Assembly (NCBI GenBank): GCA_021845965.1
Contig: JAJZUZ010000001.1
Span: forward strand, 182,261-246,260
Origin: Pseudomonadota bacterium
GTDB taxonomy: Bacteria; Pseudomonadota; Gammaproteobacteria; Burkholderiales; Burkholderiaceae_C
Direction of reading: 5' to 3'
DNA: 64,000 nt
This document shows positions 1-12,932 of this stretch, piece by piece. The translations under genes were made by a program, and so were the position numbers. Under the pieces are notes generated by a model, which had not been told where the DNA came from, did not search any database, and worked only from the letters and a program-made list of their open reading frames with translations. Each line of letters opens with the position of its first letter. Position 1 is the first letter of the stretch.

Positions 1-1
1 C

Positions 2-1522
<1,521 letters not shown>

Positions 1523-1562
1523 GCGTCGTTCGTCCCTCTTTCTACTGATTTCGAGTTGCACC

Positions 1563-2792
1563 ATGCCCGTCAACCTGTCTGCTCCTGACCCGGCCGTACT
1601 CTTTCCCATTGCCGGCGTGCGTATCGGCGTGGCCGAAGCCGGTGTGCGCAAGGCCAATCGCAAGGACCTGACGGTCGTGCTGCTTGACCACGGGGCATCG
1701 GTGGCCGGCGTGTTCACCCAAAACCGTTTCTGCGCAGCGCCGGTGCAGGTGTGCCGCGAACATCTGGCGGCTGGCAAGGGCATCCGCGCCATGGTGATCA
1801 ACACGGGCAACGCCAATGCCGGTACCGGTCAGGAAGGGCTCAAGCGGGCGCGCAGCACGTGTGCGGCGCTGGCCAGGCATCTGGACATTGCGGCGGAGCA
1901 GGTACTGCCCTTTTCGACTGGCGTCATCATGGAGCAGCTGCCACACGACCGCATCGCGGCCGGCCTGCCCGCTGCGCTCGCGGACGCGCGCGAGGACAAT
2001 TGGGCGCGCGCCGCCGAGGGCATCATGACGACGGATGCGGTGCCCAAGGCTTTCGGCGCTCAAGTCATGATTGGCGGTATCAAGGTCAGTATCACCGGCA
2101 TCAGCAAGGGCGCCGGCATGATCCGCCCCAATATGGCGACCATGCTGGGCTACATGGCGACGGATGCCAGGGTAAGTCCCGCCGTGATGCAGCAGCTCGC
2201 CAGGGAACTGGCCGATGGCTCCTTCAACCGCGTCACGGTGGATGGCGACACCTCGACCAACGATTCCTTCGTGGTGATCGCCAGCAACAAGGCGGCTCAT
2301 CCGGAGATCGATTCGCTGGACAGCCATGAGGGGCGTCAGCTCAGGGCCGCCATGCTGGAGGTGGCCCGCAAGCTCGCACAGGCCATCGTGCGTGACGGTG
2401 AAGGGGCAACCAAGTTCATCACCATCCAGGTGCAGGGCGGCAGAACAGCCGAAGAATGCCGCCAGGTGGCCTATGCCATTGCCCATTCGCCCCTGGTCAA
2501 AACGGCTTTCTATGCCAGCGATCCGAATCTGGGGCGTATCCTCGCCGCCGTTGGCTACGCGGGCGTTGCTGATCTCGATCAGAGTCGCATCGACCTGTTT
2601 CTCGACGACGTGCATGTCGCCGTGCAGGGCGGCCGCCATCCGTCCTACCGCGAGGAGGATGGCCAACGCGTGATGAAACAGAGCGAAATCACCGTCCGCG
2701 TGGCGCTGGGTCGCGGCCAAGCCGAAGACACGGTCTGGACCTGCGACCTCAGCCACGATTACGTGACGATCAATGCCGACTACCGTTCCTGA
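1563..2792 (+). CDS. argJ: Bifunctional glutamate N-acetyltransferase / amino-acid N-acetyltransferase ArgJ
   Basis: ArgJ moves the acetyl group from N-acetylornithine to glutamate (and in bifunctional forms uses acetyl-CoA), running the cyclic arginine pathway. The 409-residue length fits the family. The self-cleavage site is visible in the segment [14 protein letters not shown], with the nucleophilic threonine at residue 193; family members cut themselves just before this Thr into alpha and beta chains. An upstream [13 protein letters not shown] block (around residues 78-90) and the C-terminal region with [15 protein letters not shown] are typical. It lies 40 bp after secA and 5 bp before the DUF815 ATPase, which suggests a shared transcript. 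Whether the enzyme is mono- or bifunctional cannot be decided from sequence alone. Confidence 0.97.
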   Translation: MPVNLSAPDPAVLFPIAGVRIGVAEAGVRKANRKDLTVVLLDHGASVAGVFTQNRFCAAPVQVCREHLAAGKGIRAMVINTGNANAGTGQEGLKRARSTCAALARHLDIAAEQVLPFSTGVIMEQLPHDRIAAGLPAALADAREDNWARAAEGIMTTDAVPKAFGAQVMIGGIKVSITGISKGAGMIRPNMATMLGYMATDARVSPAVMQQLARELADGSFNRVTVDGDTSTNDSFVVIASNKAAHPEIDSLDSHEGRQLRAAMLEVARKLAQAIVRDGEGATKFITIQVQGGRTAEECRQVAYAIAHSPLVKTAFYASDPNLGRILAAVGYAGVADLDQSRIDLFLDDVHVAVQGGRHPSYREEDGQRVMKQSEITVRVALGRGQAEDTVWTCDLSHDYVTINADYRS

Positions 2793-2797
2793 GTCCC

Positions 2798-3673
2798 ATG
2801 CAATCCCAACTTGAGCGTCTGCTGCTGCGCGCCGAGCACCTGATGGCGCGCATCGAGTCCATCCTGCCGCAGCCGCTGAGCCAGCCGGACTGGGGGGCGT
2901 CGATCGCCTTCCGCTACCGCAAGCGCAGTTCCGGACACGGCGTGATCGAACCGGTACGCCATGTGGGTGTGATGAAGCTGGATCAGCTGCGTGAGATCGA
3001 CCAGCAGAAGGAGAAGATCCAGCGCAACACCGAGCAGTTTGTGCGCGGGCTGCCGGCCAACAACGTGCTGCTGACGGGGGCACGCGGTACCGGCAAATCC
3101 TCGCTGATCCGCGCCTGCCTGCACGCGTATGCGGACCAAGGCCTGCGCTTGATCGAGGTGGACAAGGCAGACATGGTGGACCTGCCGGACATCGTGGAAG
3201 TCGTGTCGCAGCGGCCCGAGAAGTTCATCATCTTCTGTGACGACCTCAGCTTCGAAGACGGCGAGGGGGGCTACAAGGCCCTGAAGTCCATCCTCGATGG
3301 GTCGGTGGCCGCGGCTACTGCGAACGTGCTGATCTACGTCACCAGCAACCGCCGCCATCTGCTGCCGGAGCACATGAAGGACAACCTCAGCTATACGCAC
3401 ACCGAGGATGGCGAGATCCATCCGGGTGAGGCGGTGGAGGAGAAGATTTCCCTCTCCGAGCGCTTTGGCCTGTGGGTGAGCTTCTATCCCTTCAGCCAGG
3501 ACGAGTACCTGACCATCGTGGCGCAGTGGCTTTCGTCCTTCGGTGTGCCCGGTCCGGCAATCGAGGCGGCCGGGCCCGAGGCCCTGGTCTGGGCGCTGGA
3601 GCGCGGCTCGCGCAGCGGCCGCGTGGCCTACCAGTTTGCCAAGGACTACGCCGGCAAACACGCAACGCCATGA
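2798..3673 (+). CDS. AAA-type ATP-binding protein of the DUF815 family
   Basis: A 291-residue cytosolic P-loop ATPase. Residues 94-101 (GARGTGKS) form the Walker A motif and FIIFCDDLSFEDGE near residues 144-157 the Walker B region. The stretch LIYVTSNRRHLLPE (about 180-193) is characteristic of DUF815, a conserved bacterial family without an established role. The gene starts 5 bp after argJ, and its stop overlaps the start of the downstream Nudix gene (ATGA at 3670-3673), so translation of the two is probably coupled. The argJ-DUF815-nudix order recurs in Burkholderiales, but the functional link is unknown. There is no membrane segment or signal peptide. Confidence 0.9.
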   Translation: MQSQLERLLLRAEHLMARIESILPQPLSQPDWGASIAFRYRKRSSGHGVIEPVRHVGVMKLDQLREIDQQKEKIQRNTEQFVRGLPANNVLLTGARGTGKSSLIRACLHAYADQGLRLIEVDKADMVDLPDIVEVVSQRPEKFIIFCDDLSFEDGEGGYKALKSILDGSVAAATANVLIYVTSNRRHLLPEHMKDNLSYTHTEDGEIHPGEAVEEKISLSERFGLWVSFYPFSQDEYLTIVAQWLSSFGVPGPAIEAAGPEALVWALERGSRSGRVAYQFAKDYAGKHATP

Positions 3674-4155
3674 GCCCGCCCGCTCTGGTGGCCGACGGTG
3701 ACCGTCCGCGCGAGGGTGGCGCCGATCGCCCGGTGACGGAGGTTGCGGTCGGCGTATTGCTGCAACCGGATGGAAGTTTCCTGCTGACGTCGCGGCCCGG
3801 TGGCAAGGTCTACGCCGGTTACTGGGAGTTCCCGGGAGGCAAGCTTGAGCGTGATGAGAGTGTGGCCCAGGCCCTGCGCCGCGAACTGCACGAGGAACTC
3901 GGCATAGAGGCGCTGGAAATCCGGTCCTGGAAGAGTGAGTTGGTGGACTATCCGCACGCGCTGGTGCGGCTCAATTTCTGCAAGGTGCTGCGTTGGCGCG
4001 GCGAGTTGCAGATGCGCGAGGGGCAGTCGTATGTGTGGCAGCAGCTGCCGGTGCAGGTCACGCCGGTGCTGCCCGGGACGGTCCCGGTCCTGCGCTGGCT
4101 GGCGCAAGAGCGTTCCTATACAGGCGACACGCACACCACGCCAGGTACGGCCTGA
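3670..4155 (+). CDS. Nudix hydrolase, MutT-like (8-oxo-dGTP diphosphatase type)
   Basis: The ATG at 3670 overlaps the DUF815 stop codon and gives a 161-residue product; longer in-frame starts would lie inside the upstream gene. A full Nudix box is present: GGKLERDESVAQALRRELHE followed by ELGIE, matching G-x5-E-x7-REUxEExGU. The segment YWEFPGGK before it is typical of MutT, which hydrolyses oxidised nucleoside triphosphates such as 8-oxo-dGTP and so prevents A:T to C:G transversions. Its neighbour on the other strand is yacG, 12 bp away tail to tail, as seen near mutT in many proteobacteria. Substrate specificity is inferred from MutT-like motifs and context, not proven. Confidence 0.9.
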   Translation: MSPPALVADGDRPREGGADRPVTEVAVGVLLQPDGSFLLTSRPGGKVYAGYWEFPGGKLERDESVAQALRRELHEELGIEALEIRSWKSELVDYPHALVRLNFCKVLRWRGELQMREGQSYVWQQLPVQVTPVLPGTVPVLRWLAQERSYTGDTHTTPGTA

Positions 4156-4167
4156 TTTCGTGATGCC

Positions 4168-4389
4168 TTACTGCAACTTGGGATCGCCGTAGTCCTGGTC
4201 GTCCGGCGGCGCGTCGGCCGGCACGCGAAAATTCTCGCTGGCCCAGGCGCCGAGGTCGATCTTCCTGCAACGCTCGCTGCAGAAAGGGCGGTAAGGATTG
4301 CTGGGCGCATACACGCTGTCGCCGCCGCAGGTGGGGCAAACCACGGTGCGTGGCTTGCCGGCGCTGGGACTTTCGTTGGGGCGTGGCAT
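4168..4389 (-). CDS. yacG: Small zinc-ribbon DNA gyrase inhibitor YacG
   Basis: The product has 73 residues and four cysteines in the YacG pattern: C18-x2-C21 and C37-x3-C41, the second pair in [17 protein letters not shown], a signature of this family. YacG in E. coli binds GyrB and inhibits gyrase. The acidic, disordered C-terminus ([17 protein letters not shown]) is also typical. The gene is last in a minus-strand run pilB-pilC-pilD-coaE-zapD-yacG; coaE-zapD-yacG is a conserved proteobacterial order. The gap to zapD is 28 bp. Confidence 0.95.
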   Translation of the reverse strand: MPRPNESPSAGKPRTVVCPTCGGDSVYAPSNPYRPFCSERCRKIDLGAWASENFRVPADAPPDDQDYGDPKLQ

Positions 4390-4417
4390 GCTCGGACTCG
4401 CTGGAAAGGTTCCGCGC

Positions 4418-5173
4418 TCAGGAGCACAAGGTCAGGTCGAAGGCGGCGTCCTGATTGCTGGCGTGCAGGCGCTCATCCTCTTCCAGGCGCATGAGCCGGA
4501 TGGAGACGATCAGCCGGTTGCCGCTGATTTCGGGGATCAGGCCGAGCGCTGGATCGATGCTCAGGCGCAGCAGCTGGAAGGTGCGCCCCTGGGGCAGCGC
4601 CTGCTGGTACTGGCCGCCCGGCGCCAGCACCTTTTGCGGCACTCCGGAATCCCGCAGCAGCGTGAGCAGCAGGCTGATGGCCTCGGCAAGGGGGGTGAGA
4701 CTGGCGGTCCAGCGTTGCAGATCGGCCCGGCGCTTATCGCTGGATTCGTGCTGCCAGGCGTAGTAAGCGGGCAGGTCGAAGGCGCAGGTGCCGCCCGGTA
4801 TGCCAATGCGGCTGCGAATGCTCATCAGCCAGTCGTTTTCCGTCAGCTGGTGGCCGGCCTTGCCCGACAGGCTGTTGAGCTGGTTGAAGCAGTGTTCGAT
4901 CTGCTGCAGCACTTCGTCGAGCACGGCCTGCGCAATGCTCGGATTGCCGCGATAGCCATTGAGGATCTGTTTCTGCTTCTCCAGATCGCGCAGCACATCC
5001 GACTTGAGATCGGCACGTGCTCCAACGTCCATCACTTCGAACAGGCTGGCCAAGGCATAGTGATGATCGAGTGCGTCCTCGCGAGCCAGCAGCTCCATCA
5101 GACGACGGAACAGGCTTTCCAGTCGCAGATAAGTCCTGATGCGCTCGTTGAAGGGGTATTCGTAAGTGATCAC
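4418..5173 (-). CDS. zapD: Cell division protein ZapD (FtsZ-bundling)
   Basis: A 251-residue soluble protein starting [19 protein letters not shown], which is the diagnostic ZapD N-terminus. ZapD dimers bind the FtsZ C-terminal tail and crosslink filaments in the Z-ring. The remainder (ESLFRRL..., [29 protein letters not shown]) matches the helical and beta domains of the family (formerly DUF1342). It sits 22 bp downstream of coaE and 28 bp upstream of yacG on the same strand, the classical coaE-zapD-yacG arrangement. Confidence 0.96.
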   Translation of the reverse strand: MITYEYPFNERIRTYLRLESLFRRLMELLAREDALDHHYALASLFEVMDVGARADLKSDVLRDLEKQKQILNGYRGNPSIAQAVLDEVLQQIEHCFNQLNSLSGKAGHQLTENDWLMSIRSRIGIPGGTCAFDLPAYYAWQHESSDKRRADLQRWTASLTPLAEAISLLLTLLRDSGVPQKVLAPGGQYQQALPQGRTFQLLRLSIDPALGLIPEISGNRLIVSIRLMRLEEDERLHASNQDAAFDLTLCS

Positions 5174-5195
5174 GCTGATGCTTCCGGATCACGAA

Positions 5196-5804
5196 TCATA
5201 GCCCGAAGCGGGCCGCCAGTTGACGTACCAGCTCGGCGAGATCAAGCGGGGTCAGCCCGTCGTTGCAGATGACGTGGTCGGCGGCGTGCACGCGTGCGCC
5301 GCGGCTGACCTGGCTGGCCAGGATCTGCTCCACCTCGGCGCGGCTGAGGCTGCTGCGTTGCATGACGCGTTCGATTTGGGTGACGGGGCTGCAGTCGAGC
5401 ACGAGCACCTCGTCAAGCAGGCGGCGCCAATGGGGCGACTCCACCAGCAAGGGGATGTCGAACACGATGCAGCGATGACCGGACTCGATGGCAGTTTGGG
5501 CCTGGCGTCGGGTTTCAAGGCCCACCAGAGGGTGAATGATTTGCTCCAGACGGCGCCGGGCGGACGGATCGCTGAAGACCAGCGCGCGCATCCGGTCCCG
5601 GTCGAGGGCGCCCTCGGGTGTGATGAATTCCGGTCCGAAAGCCTGCCCAATAGCAGCAATGGCCGGGCCGCCGGGCGCGGTGGTGCTGCGCGAGATGGCG
5701 TCAGCATCGATAAGGGCCGCACCGCGCTCCACCAGCATGCCGGCGACCGTGCTCTTGCCGCTGCCGATGCCACCGGTGAGGCCGAGACGTGTCACGCCCC
5801 GCAT
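5196..5804 (-). CDS. coaE: Dephospho-CoA kinase
   Basis: CoaE phosphorylates the ribose 3-hydroxyl of dephospho-CoA, the last step of coenzyme A synthesis. The 202-residue protein opens with RLGLTGGIGSGKSTVAGML, giving the P-loop around residues 11-19. It continues with the family motif LIDADAISR and the lid region VFDIPLLVESPHWRR, followed by VLVLDCSPVTQIERVMQR. The start is 3 bp after the pilD stop, so pilD and coaE are very likely co-transcribed; zapD follows after 22 bp. Confidence 0.97.
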   Translation of the reverse strand: MRGVTRLGLTGGIGSGKSTVAGMLVERGAALIDADAISRSTTAPGGPAIAAIGQAFGPEFITPEGALDRDRMRALVFSDPSARRRLEQIIHPLVGLETRRQAQTAIESGHRCIVFDIPLLVESPHWRRLLDEVLVLDCSPVTQIERVMQRSSLSRAEVEQILASQVSRGARVHAADHVICNDGLTPLDLAELVRQLAARFGL

Positions 5805-5807
5805 GGC

Positions 5808-6653
5808 TTAGAGCCCGACGCTGCGCAGAATGCTTTGCGGACCGAAGATCATGGCCGTCAGACCCGCCGCCGCGAGAAAGGGGCCGAAGGGTACGTAGCC
5901 ACCCTCGCGCAGGCCACTGCTGAACTTCAAGGCAATGCCGATGATGGCGCCTATGACCGAGGCCATCAGAATGATCGGCACCAGCGCCGTCCAGCCAAAC
6001 CACGCACCCAAAGCCGCGTACAGCTTGAAATCACCAAAGCCCATGCCTTCCTTGCCGGTGGCCAGCTTGAAGCTCCAGTAGACCAGCCACAGCGCCATAT
6101 AGCCGGCTGCCGCTCCCCACAGCGCGTCGGGCAGCGTAACGCTGTTCCATTTCAGCGCAGCGATGATCAGGCCGGCCCAAAGCAGGGGCTGGGTGATGCT
6201 GTCGGGCAACAGGGTGGTGTCCCAGTCAATCAAGGCCAGCGTTACGATGGCCGCGGCAAAACCGCACCACACCAGTCCGGTGGGCGTGGCACCCCAGCGC
6301 CAGACGCAGAAGAAGAACAGTGCCGCTGTCGCGCACTCGACCAGCGGATAGCGCAGGCTGATGGCGGTGCCGCAGGCCGAGCATTTGCCGCGCAGAAAAA
6401 CATAGCTCAGCACCGGGACGTTCTCATACCAGCGGATCTGATGTCCACATTGCTGACAGCGCGAGCGCGGCACGAGCAGGTTGAAGGTCTCTGCCGCCGC
6501 CGGATCCTTGCCCGCGAGTTCCGCACACTCGACAGCCCATTGCCGCTCCATGATCTTGGGCAGGCGGTAGATCACCACGTTGAGGAAGCTGCCGATCAGC
6601 AGACCCAGGATGCCGGCCAGACCGGCATCGAACGTTTGCGACACCAGCATCAA
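5808..6653 (-). CDS. pilD: Type IV prepilin peptidase and N-methyltransferase PilD
   Basis: An integral inner-membrane aspartic protease that removes the type III leader of prepilins and methylates the new N-terminus. The 281-residue length fits. The cytosolic zinc site CQQCGHQIRWYENVPVLSY...CSACG (two CxxC pairs) is complete. The two catalytic aspartates are visible in LIDWDTTLLPD and in the GxGD motif GFGDFKLYAALG. Several hydrophobic segments follow. The start overlaps the pilC stop by 4 bp (6650-6653), indicating translational coupling, and coaE follows after 3 bp. No prepilin gene lies in this window, so its substrates are encoded elsewhere. Confidence 0.97.
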   Translation of the reverse strand: MMLVSQTFDAGLAGILGLLIGSFLNVVIYRLPKIMERQWAVECAELAGKDPAAAETFNLLVPRSRCQQCGHQIRWYENVPVLSYVFLRGKCSACGTAISLRYPLVECATAALFFFCVWRWGATPTGLVWCGFAAAIVTLALIDWDTTLLPDSITQPLLWAGLIIAALKWNSVTLPDALWGAAAGYMALWLVYWSFKLATGKEGMGFGDFKLYAALGAWFGWTALVPIILMASVIGAIIGIALKFSSGLREGGYVPFGPFLAAAGLTAMIFGPQSILRSVGL

Positions 6654-7867
6654 ACCACCTGGCCCAGCTTGAAGATGGGCAGGTACATGGAGACCACGAT
6701 ACCGCCAATGAGGGTGCCCAAGAACACGATAATGATTGGCTCCATCAGGCTGGACAGACCCGCCACCATGTCATCCACCTCGGCCTCATAAAAGTCAGCC
6801 GCCTTGCCCAGCATATGGTCAATGGAGCCGGATTCCTCGCCGATGGCGCACATCTGCAGCACCATGGTTGGGAACAGATTGGCATTGCTCATGGCTGCGG
6901 TCAGGCTGGTGCCAGTGGACACCTCCTGCTGGATCTTCACGGTGGCTATTTCGTAGACCGAATTGCCTGAGGCGCCACCTACGGAGTCCAGGGCTTCCAC
7001 GAGCGGCACACCGGCAGCAAACATGGTGGAGAGCGTGCGGGTCCAGCGGGCAATGCAGGATTTGTCGATCAGAACGCCGAAGACGGGCACCTTGAGCAGG
7101 ATGCGGTCCATGGTTTGCTGCATTCTCCGGTTGCGCTTCCAGGCCTGAAAGAAGAAGTAGAGGCCGCCACCGATGCCACCGAAAATCAGCCACCAATAAG
7201 CGACAAAGAACTCACTCATCGCGATAACGAAGAGCGTAGGCGCCGGCAGGTCGGCGCCAAAGGAGGTAAAGACCTGCTTGAAGGCCGGGATCACGAAGAT
7301 CATGATCACCGCCACCACCACGAAGGCCACCACGATCACCGAGGTCGGATACATCAGGGCCGACTTGATCTTGGACTTGATGCCTTCCGTCTTTTCCATG
7401 TAGACGGCCAGGCGATCGAGCAGTTGGTCCAGAATACCGGCCTGCTCACCGGCCTCGACCAGATTGCAGTACAGGTTGTCAAAATAGATCGGGTACTTGC
7501 GGAAGGCCGTACTGAGGGATGTGCCGGTCTCGACGTCGTTGCGGATATCGGTGAGCAGACGCGTCACGCTGGGGTTGGCGTTACCGCGGGCGACGATGTC
7601 AAAGGCCTGCAGCAACGGCACGCCCGCTTTCATCATGGTGGCAAGCTGGCGCGTGAAGAGGGTCAGGTCCTTGGGGGTGATCTTTTTGCCGGAGCGCATC
7701 CGGCGCTTCTTGACCTTGCTCGGCAGGATGCCCTGGCGACGCAGCGAGGCCATGACCTGGTTTTCGCCGGCGGCACGCATTTCGCCGCGCACGGCCTTGC
7801 CATTGCGGTCCTTGCCTTCCCACTCGAAGACCTGTTCCTTCGCGCCTTGGGGTTTTGCGGTTGCCAT
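6650..7867 (-). CDS. pilC: Type IV pilus inner-membrane platform protein PilC
   Basis: A 405-residue polytopic protein that couples the assembly ATPase to pilus growth. It contains the two repeated T2SF domains: one around residues 70-200 (LTLFTRQLATMMKAGVPLLQAF, QAGILDQLLDRLAVYMEK) and one around 275-395 (CIARWTRTLSTMFAAGVPLVEAL, MCAIGEESGSIDHMLGKAADF). Each is followed by long hydrophobic helices. It lies between pilB (24 bp gap) and pilD (4 bp overlap), so the three form one operon. Type II secretion GspF is the main alternative, but the pilB-pilC-pilD-coaE order argues for type IV pili. Confidence 0.96.
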   Translation of the reverse strand: MATAKPQGAKEQVFEWEGKDRNGKAVRGEMRAAGENQVMASLRRQGILPSKVKKRRMRSGKKITPKDLTLFTRQLATMMKAGVPLLQAFDIVARGNANPSVTRLLTDIRNDVETGTSLSTAFRKYPIYFDNLYCNLVEAGEQAGILDQLLDRLAVYMEKTEGIKSKIKSALMYPTSVIVVAFVVVAVIMIFVIPAFKQVFTSFGADLPAPTLFVIAMSEFFVAYWWLIFGGIGGGLYFFFQAWKRNRRMQQTMDRILLKVPVFGVLIDKSCIARWTRTLSTMFAAGVPLVEALDSVGGASGNSVYEIATVKIQQEVSTGTSLTAAMSNANLFPTMVLQMCAIGEESGSIDHMLGKAADFYEAEVDDMVAGLSSLMEPIIIVFLGTLIGGIVVSMYLPIFKLGQVV

Positions 7868-7891
7868 GGTGTCCCCTGGATCTCCTGATTT

Positions 7892-9634
7892 TTACTCGTT
7901 GGTGACGGCCAGAACCTCTTCGAGCGAGGTCAGACCCATCTTGACTTTATGCAGGCCGGATTGGCGCAGGCTGCGCACTCCCTCGGTCTCTGCCTGTTTG
8001 GCGATATCCAGGGCCGAGCCGTCGCGCAGGATGATGCGCTGGATCTCCTCGCTGATCGGCATGACCTGATAGATGCCCACGCGCCCTTTGTAGCCGTTGT
8101 TGCAGGCTGAACAACCGACCGGCCGGTAATTGACCCAGGAGCCGTCCAGTTCGTCGGGCTTGAAGCCGGCGTCCAGCAGCGCCTTCTTCGGCATGTCGGC
8201 CGGCGCCTTGCAGTTCGGGCAGAGGCGGCGTGCCAGCCGCTGGGCCGTGATGAGGATCACGCTGGATGCAATGTTGAAAGGCGCAATGCCCATGTTGCGC
8301 ATGCGCGTGAGCGTGGTCGGCGCATCGTTCGTGTGCAGCGTGGACATCACGAGGTGGCCGGTCTGGGCTGCCTTGATGGCGATGTCCGCCGTTTCCAGGT
8401 CACGGATCTCGCCCACCATGATGATGTCCGGGTCCTGGCGCAGAAAGGACTTCAGCGCAGCCGCAAAGGTGAGGCCGGCCTTCTCGTTCACATTGACCTG
8501 GTTGACGCCCGGCAGGTTGATTTCCGACGGATCTTCCGCCGTGGCGATGTTCACGCCCGGTTTGTTAAGCAGGTTCAGGCAGGTATAGAGCGACACCGTC
8601 TTGCCCGAGCCGGTGGGGCCGGTCACGAGGATCATGCCGTAAGGCCGCGCGATGGCCTTGAGCAGGCGCTCCTTCTCCTCCGGCTCATAGCCCAGGGCTT
8701 CGATGCCCAGTTTGGCGCTGCTCGGGTCCAGGATACGGATTACGATCTTCTCGCCGAAGAGCGTGGGCAGGGTGCTGACGCGGAAATCGATGACGCGATC
8801 CGGGCCCACCTTGAGCTTCATGCGGCCATCCTGCGGCACCCGCTTCTCGGAGATGTCCATGCGGGAGATGACCTTGATGCGCGAGGCCAGCTTGTCCTTG
8901 ATGGCGACCGGCGGCGAGGCGATCTCGCGCAGCTCGCCATCGATGCGGAAGCGCACCCGGTAGTTGTGCTCGTAGGGCTCGAAGTGCAGGTCCGAAGCGC
9001 GCATACCGATCGCGTCCACCAGCATCTTGTGCAGGAATTTGACGACCGGCGCATCTTCCACTTCCGAAGTGGCGGTCTCAGCGTTCTCGGTCGCAGCCTC
9101 GGTTGTGAACTCGTCGAATTCGATGTCACCGGTGCCGACGATGTTGTCGATGGCCTCGGACGCTGAAGCCGCATGAACCTCAACCAGCTTGAGAAGCTTG
9201 TCGTATTCGGCAATGACCCAGTCCACCCCCATCTGGCTGGCAAACTTGATTTTTTCCGCGGCGGCCTGGTCGGAGGGGTCGGCGGTGGCCACGACCAGAC
9301 GGTTGTTGCGCCGGCCCAGCACGACCACGCGGTAGTCCTGGCAGATCTTGTTGTCCAGCAGTTCCTTGGGCAGGCGGTTGGTGTCGACCGCGGCGATGTC
9401 GATCAGCGGGGCCGCGAAGGCCACCGACATGGTGTGCGCCAGATCGGCGGCCGATACAGCCCCCGAGCCGGTGAGTTCGGCGATGAAGCTGGTGCGGTTG
9501 GCGGCCGCCTTGCGAAAAATGTCCTCGGCCGACTTCTGTTCCAGTTTGCCCGCCAGAATCAGGGCCCGACCCAGGCCCGGCAGGGCAACGGGGGCAGTGC
9601 TTTCGCGCGGGATCGCGGTATCAACGGCGGCCAT
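7892..9634 (-). CDS. pilB: Type IV pilus assembly ATPase PilB
   Basis: A hexameric cytosolic ATPase that powers pilus extension. The 580-residue protein has an N-terminal MshEN/GspE_N-type domain (about residues 1-190) and a C-terminal ATPase. The Walker A motif GPTGSGKT is at residues 339-346, the Asp box and Walker B (QDPDIIMVGEIRD) follow, and the His box is visible in GHLVMSTLHTNDAP. A tetracysteine zinc site is present (LCPNCKA and GCSACNNGYKGRVGIYQ). It is the first gene of the minus-strand run to yacG. About 75 bp upstream of its start is an inverted repeat at 9710-9738. No pilT or pilin gene is in the window. Confidence 0.97.
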   Translation of the reverse strand: MAAVDTAIPRESTAPVALPGLGRALILAGKLEQKSAEDIFRKAAANRTSFIAELTGSGAVSAADLAHTMSVAFAAPLIDIAAVDTNRLPKELLDNKICQDYRVVVLGRRNNRLVVATADPSDQAAAEKIKFASQMGVDWVIAEYDKLLKLVEVHAASASEAIDNIVGTGDIEFDEFTTEAATENAETATSEVEDAPVVKFLHKMLVDAIGMRASDLHFEPYEHNYRVRFRIDGELREIASPPVAIKDKLASRIKVISRMDISEKRVPQDGRMKLKVGPDRVIDFRVSTLPTLFGEKIVIRILDPSSAKLGIEALGYEPEEKERLLKAIARPYGMILVTGPTGSGKTVSLYTCLNLLNKPGVNIATAEDPSEINLPGVNQVNVNEKAGLTFAAALKSFLRQDPDIIMVGEIRDLETADIAIKAAQTGHLVMSTLHTNDAPTTLTRMRNMGIAPFNIASSVILITAQRLARRLCPNCKAPADMPKKALLDAGFKPDELDGSWVNYRPVGCSACNNGYKGRVGIYQVMPISEEIQRIILRDGSALDIAKQAETEGVRSLRQSGLHKVKMGLTSLEEVLAVTNE

Positions 9635-9709
9635 GGACTCGGATTGTTTGCTATTCCTCGGGGAAGTTACAAATCATCGCCGATTGCCCAGGGGATGTAA
9701 ACGAGAGTT

Positions 9710-9738
9710 CCGTGACATTTTGCAAGCAGACGTCACGG
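9710..9738. repeat. Inverted repeat upstream of pilB
   Basis: CCGTGAC (9710-9716) and GTCACGG (9732-9738) are perfect 7-bp inverted arms separated by 15 bp, centred about 90 bp upstream of the pilB start in an otherwise empty 195-bp gap. It could be an operator for a dimeric regulator or an RNA hairpin. It is not followed by a T-run, so it does not look like a terminator. Confidence 0.4.
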
Positions 9739-9829
9739 CGCAACAGCGCAGAAGCCACAGGCTGGCGGCGCCGCCGCAACGGGCGTGTGCCGTGCCAGGG
9801 ACCGGTTGCCAGGGAGGGATGGGGAAATA

Positions 9830-9906
<77 letters not shown>

Positions 9907-9930
9907 ACTTTTCGAGCCGCTGGCAATGCG

Positions 9931-10908
9931 TCAGGATTGACGCTCCAGCAACTGAGACGCTAATTGTATCAAACTGGCGGCGTGGGGTCCGGCGGGCAGC
10001 TGAAGGGCCGCCGCGACGGCCCGTTCCGCCTCGCGGGCGGCCGCCCGGCGCGATACGTCCAGGGCGCCGGTGCGGCGCACGACTGCAATCACAGTGTCCA
10101 GGTCCGCGACCGAGCCGTTCTCGATGGCACCCCGAATCAACGTGCGTTCCTCGGCGGTGCCGCGCTGCATGGCGGCGATCAGCGGCAGTGTGGCCTTGCC
10201 CTCGCGCAGGTCGTCGCCCAGGCTTTTGCCCATCACGGTCGCGTCGCCGGCGTAGTCCAGTACATCGTCGATGACCTGGAAGGCGGTACCCAGGGCCTGG
10301 CCATAGTCAGCGCAAGCCGCCTCCACATCCGGGCTGGCCCCGGCGAGGATGGCGCCGCAGCGGGCGCTCGCCTCGAACAGTTTGGCGGTCTTGGAGCGGA
10401 TCACCTGCAGGTAGCCGGCCTCGTCCAGGTCTGCGTTGTGCATGTTCATGAGCTGCTGCACCTCCCCCTCGGCGATCACATTGGTCGCGTCTGCAAGCAC
10501 TTGCATGATGCGCATGCTCTGTGCTTCCACCATCATCTGAAAGGCGCGCGAGTAGAGAAAGTCACCCACCAGCACGCTGGCTGGGTTGCCGAAAGCCTCG
10601 TTGGCGGTGGCGTTGCCGCGGCGCATCGTGGAGTCGTCCACGACGTCGTCGTGCAAGAGGGTGGCCGTGTGGATGAACTCGACCACGGCGGCCAGGTTGT
10701 AGCGCTGTGGGCCCCTGTAACCCAAGGCGCCGCAGGTCATCAGCAGCAAGGCCGGCCGCAGGCGCTTGCCCCCGGCACTGATGATGTAGCGTGCGACCTG
10801 GCCGACCAGGGGGACCCCGGAATCGAGCCGCTCGCCAATGACGCGGTCGACCTCCCGCATGTCGTCGGCGATCAGGGCGAGCGGAGGGGCGGGGTGGGGG
10901 GCATTCAC
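9931..10908 (-). CDS. ispB: Long-chain polyprenyl diphosphate synthase (octaprenyl diphosphate synthase, IspB)
   Basis: A trans-prenyltransferase that builds the ubiquinone side chain by adding isopentenyl diphosphate units. The 325-residue protein carries the first aspartate-rich motif in [15 protein letters not shown] (with [11 protein letters not shown] upstream) and the second in [13 protein letters not shown]. Chain length (C40 in most Burkholderiales) is inferred from taxonomy. The gene diverges from rplU-rpmA, the same arrangement as in E. coli. The product fits with ubiE, ubiJ and ubiB present further along the window. Confidence 0.94.
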   Translation of the reverse strand: MNAPHPAPPLALIADDMREVDRVIGERLDSGVPLVGQVARYIISAGGKRLRPALLLMTCGALGYRGPQRYNLAAVVEFIHTATLLHDDVVDDSTMRRGNATANEAFGNPASVLVGDFLYSRAFQMMVEAQSMRIMQVLADATNVIAEGEVQQLMNMHNADLDEAGYLQVIRSKTAKLFEASARCGAILAGASPDVEAACADYGQALGTAFQVIDDVLDYAGDATVMGKSLGDDLREGKATLPLIAAMQRGTAEERTLIRGAIENGSVADLDTVIAVVRRTGALDVSRRAAAREAERAVAAALQLPAGPHAASLIQLASQLLERQS

Positions 10909-11000
10909 GGCAGGGCGGACAGGGGCAAGGAAGTGGGCCGATTATAGGAAGCCGCCCGCCTCGCCCCCGGCGCCCGCCAGGCGGCCCGTGGCGGCGGGTT

Positions 11001-11029
11001 ATGTCAGTAAGCGCAAACCGTGCTAAAAT
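11001..11029 (+). promoter_or_regulatory. Candidate sigma70 promoter of rplU-rpmA
   Basis: ATGTCA (11001-11006, 4/6 to the -35 consensus) and TAAAAT (11024-11029, 5/6 to the -10 consensus) are 17 bp apart. Transcription would begin near 11036, about 45 nt before rplU. Confidence 0.45.
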
Positions 11030-11080
11030 TTAGGGCTCTGCGGAAATCCGTCCGTAGAGGATCAATCAAAGAGGTCATTC

Positions 11081-12879
<1,799 letters not shown>

Positions 12880-12932
12880 AATCAGCGCTTCTCCTCTTTG
12901 AGTCCGGCCTGGGCCGGGCAAGCGTTCGGAAG

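Noticed and set aside
1542-3083. A 513-codon minus-strand frame opposite argJ
   Set aside because: ArgJ cleavage site and family length leave no doubt about the plus strand; the frame also cuts through the DUF815 gene.
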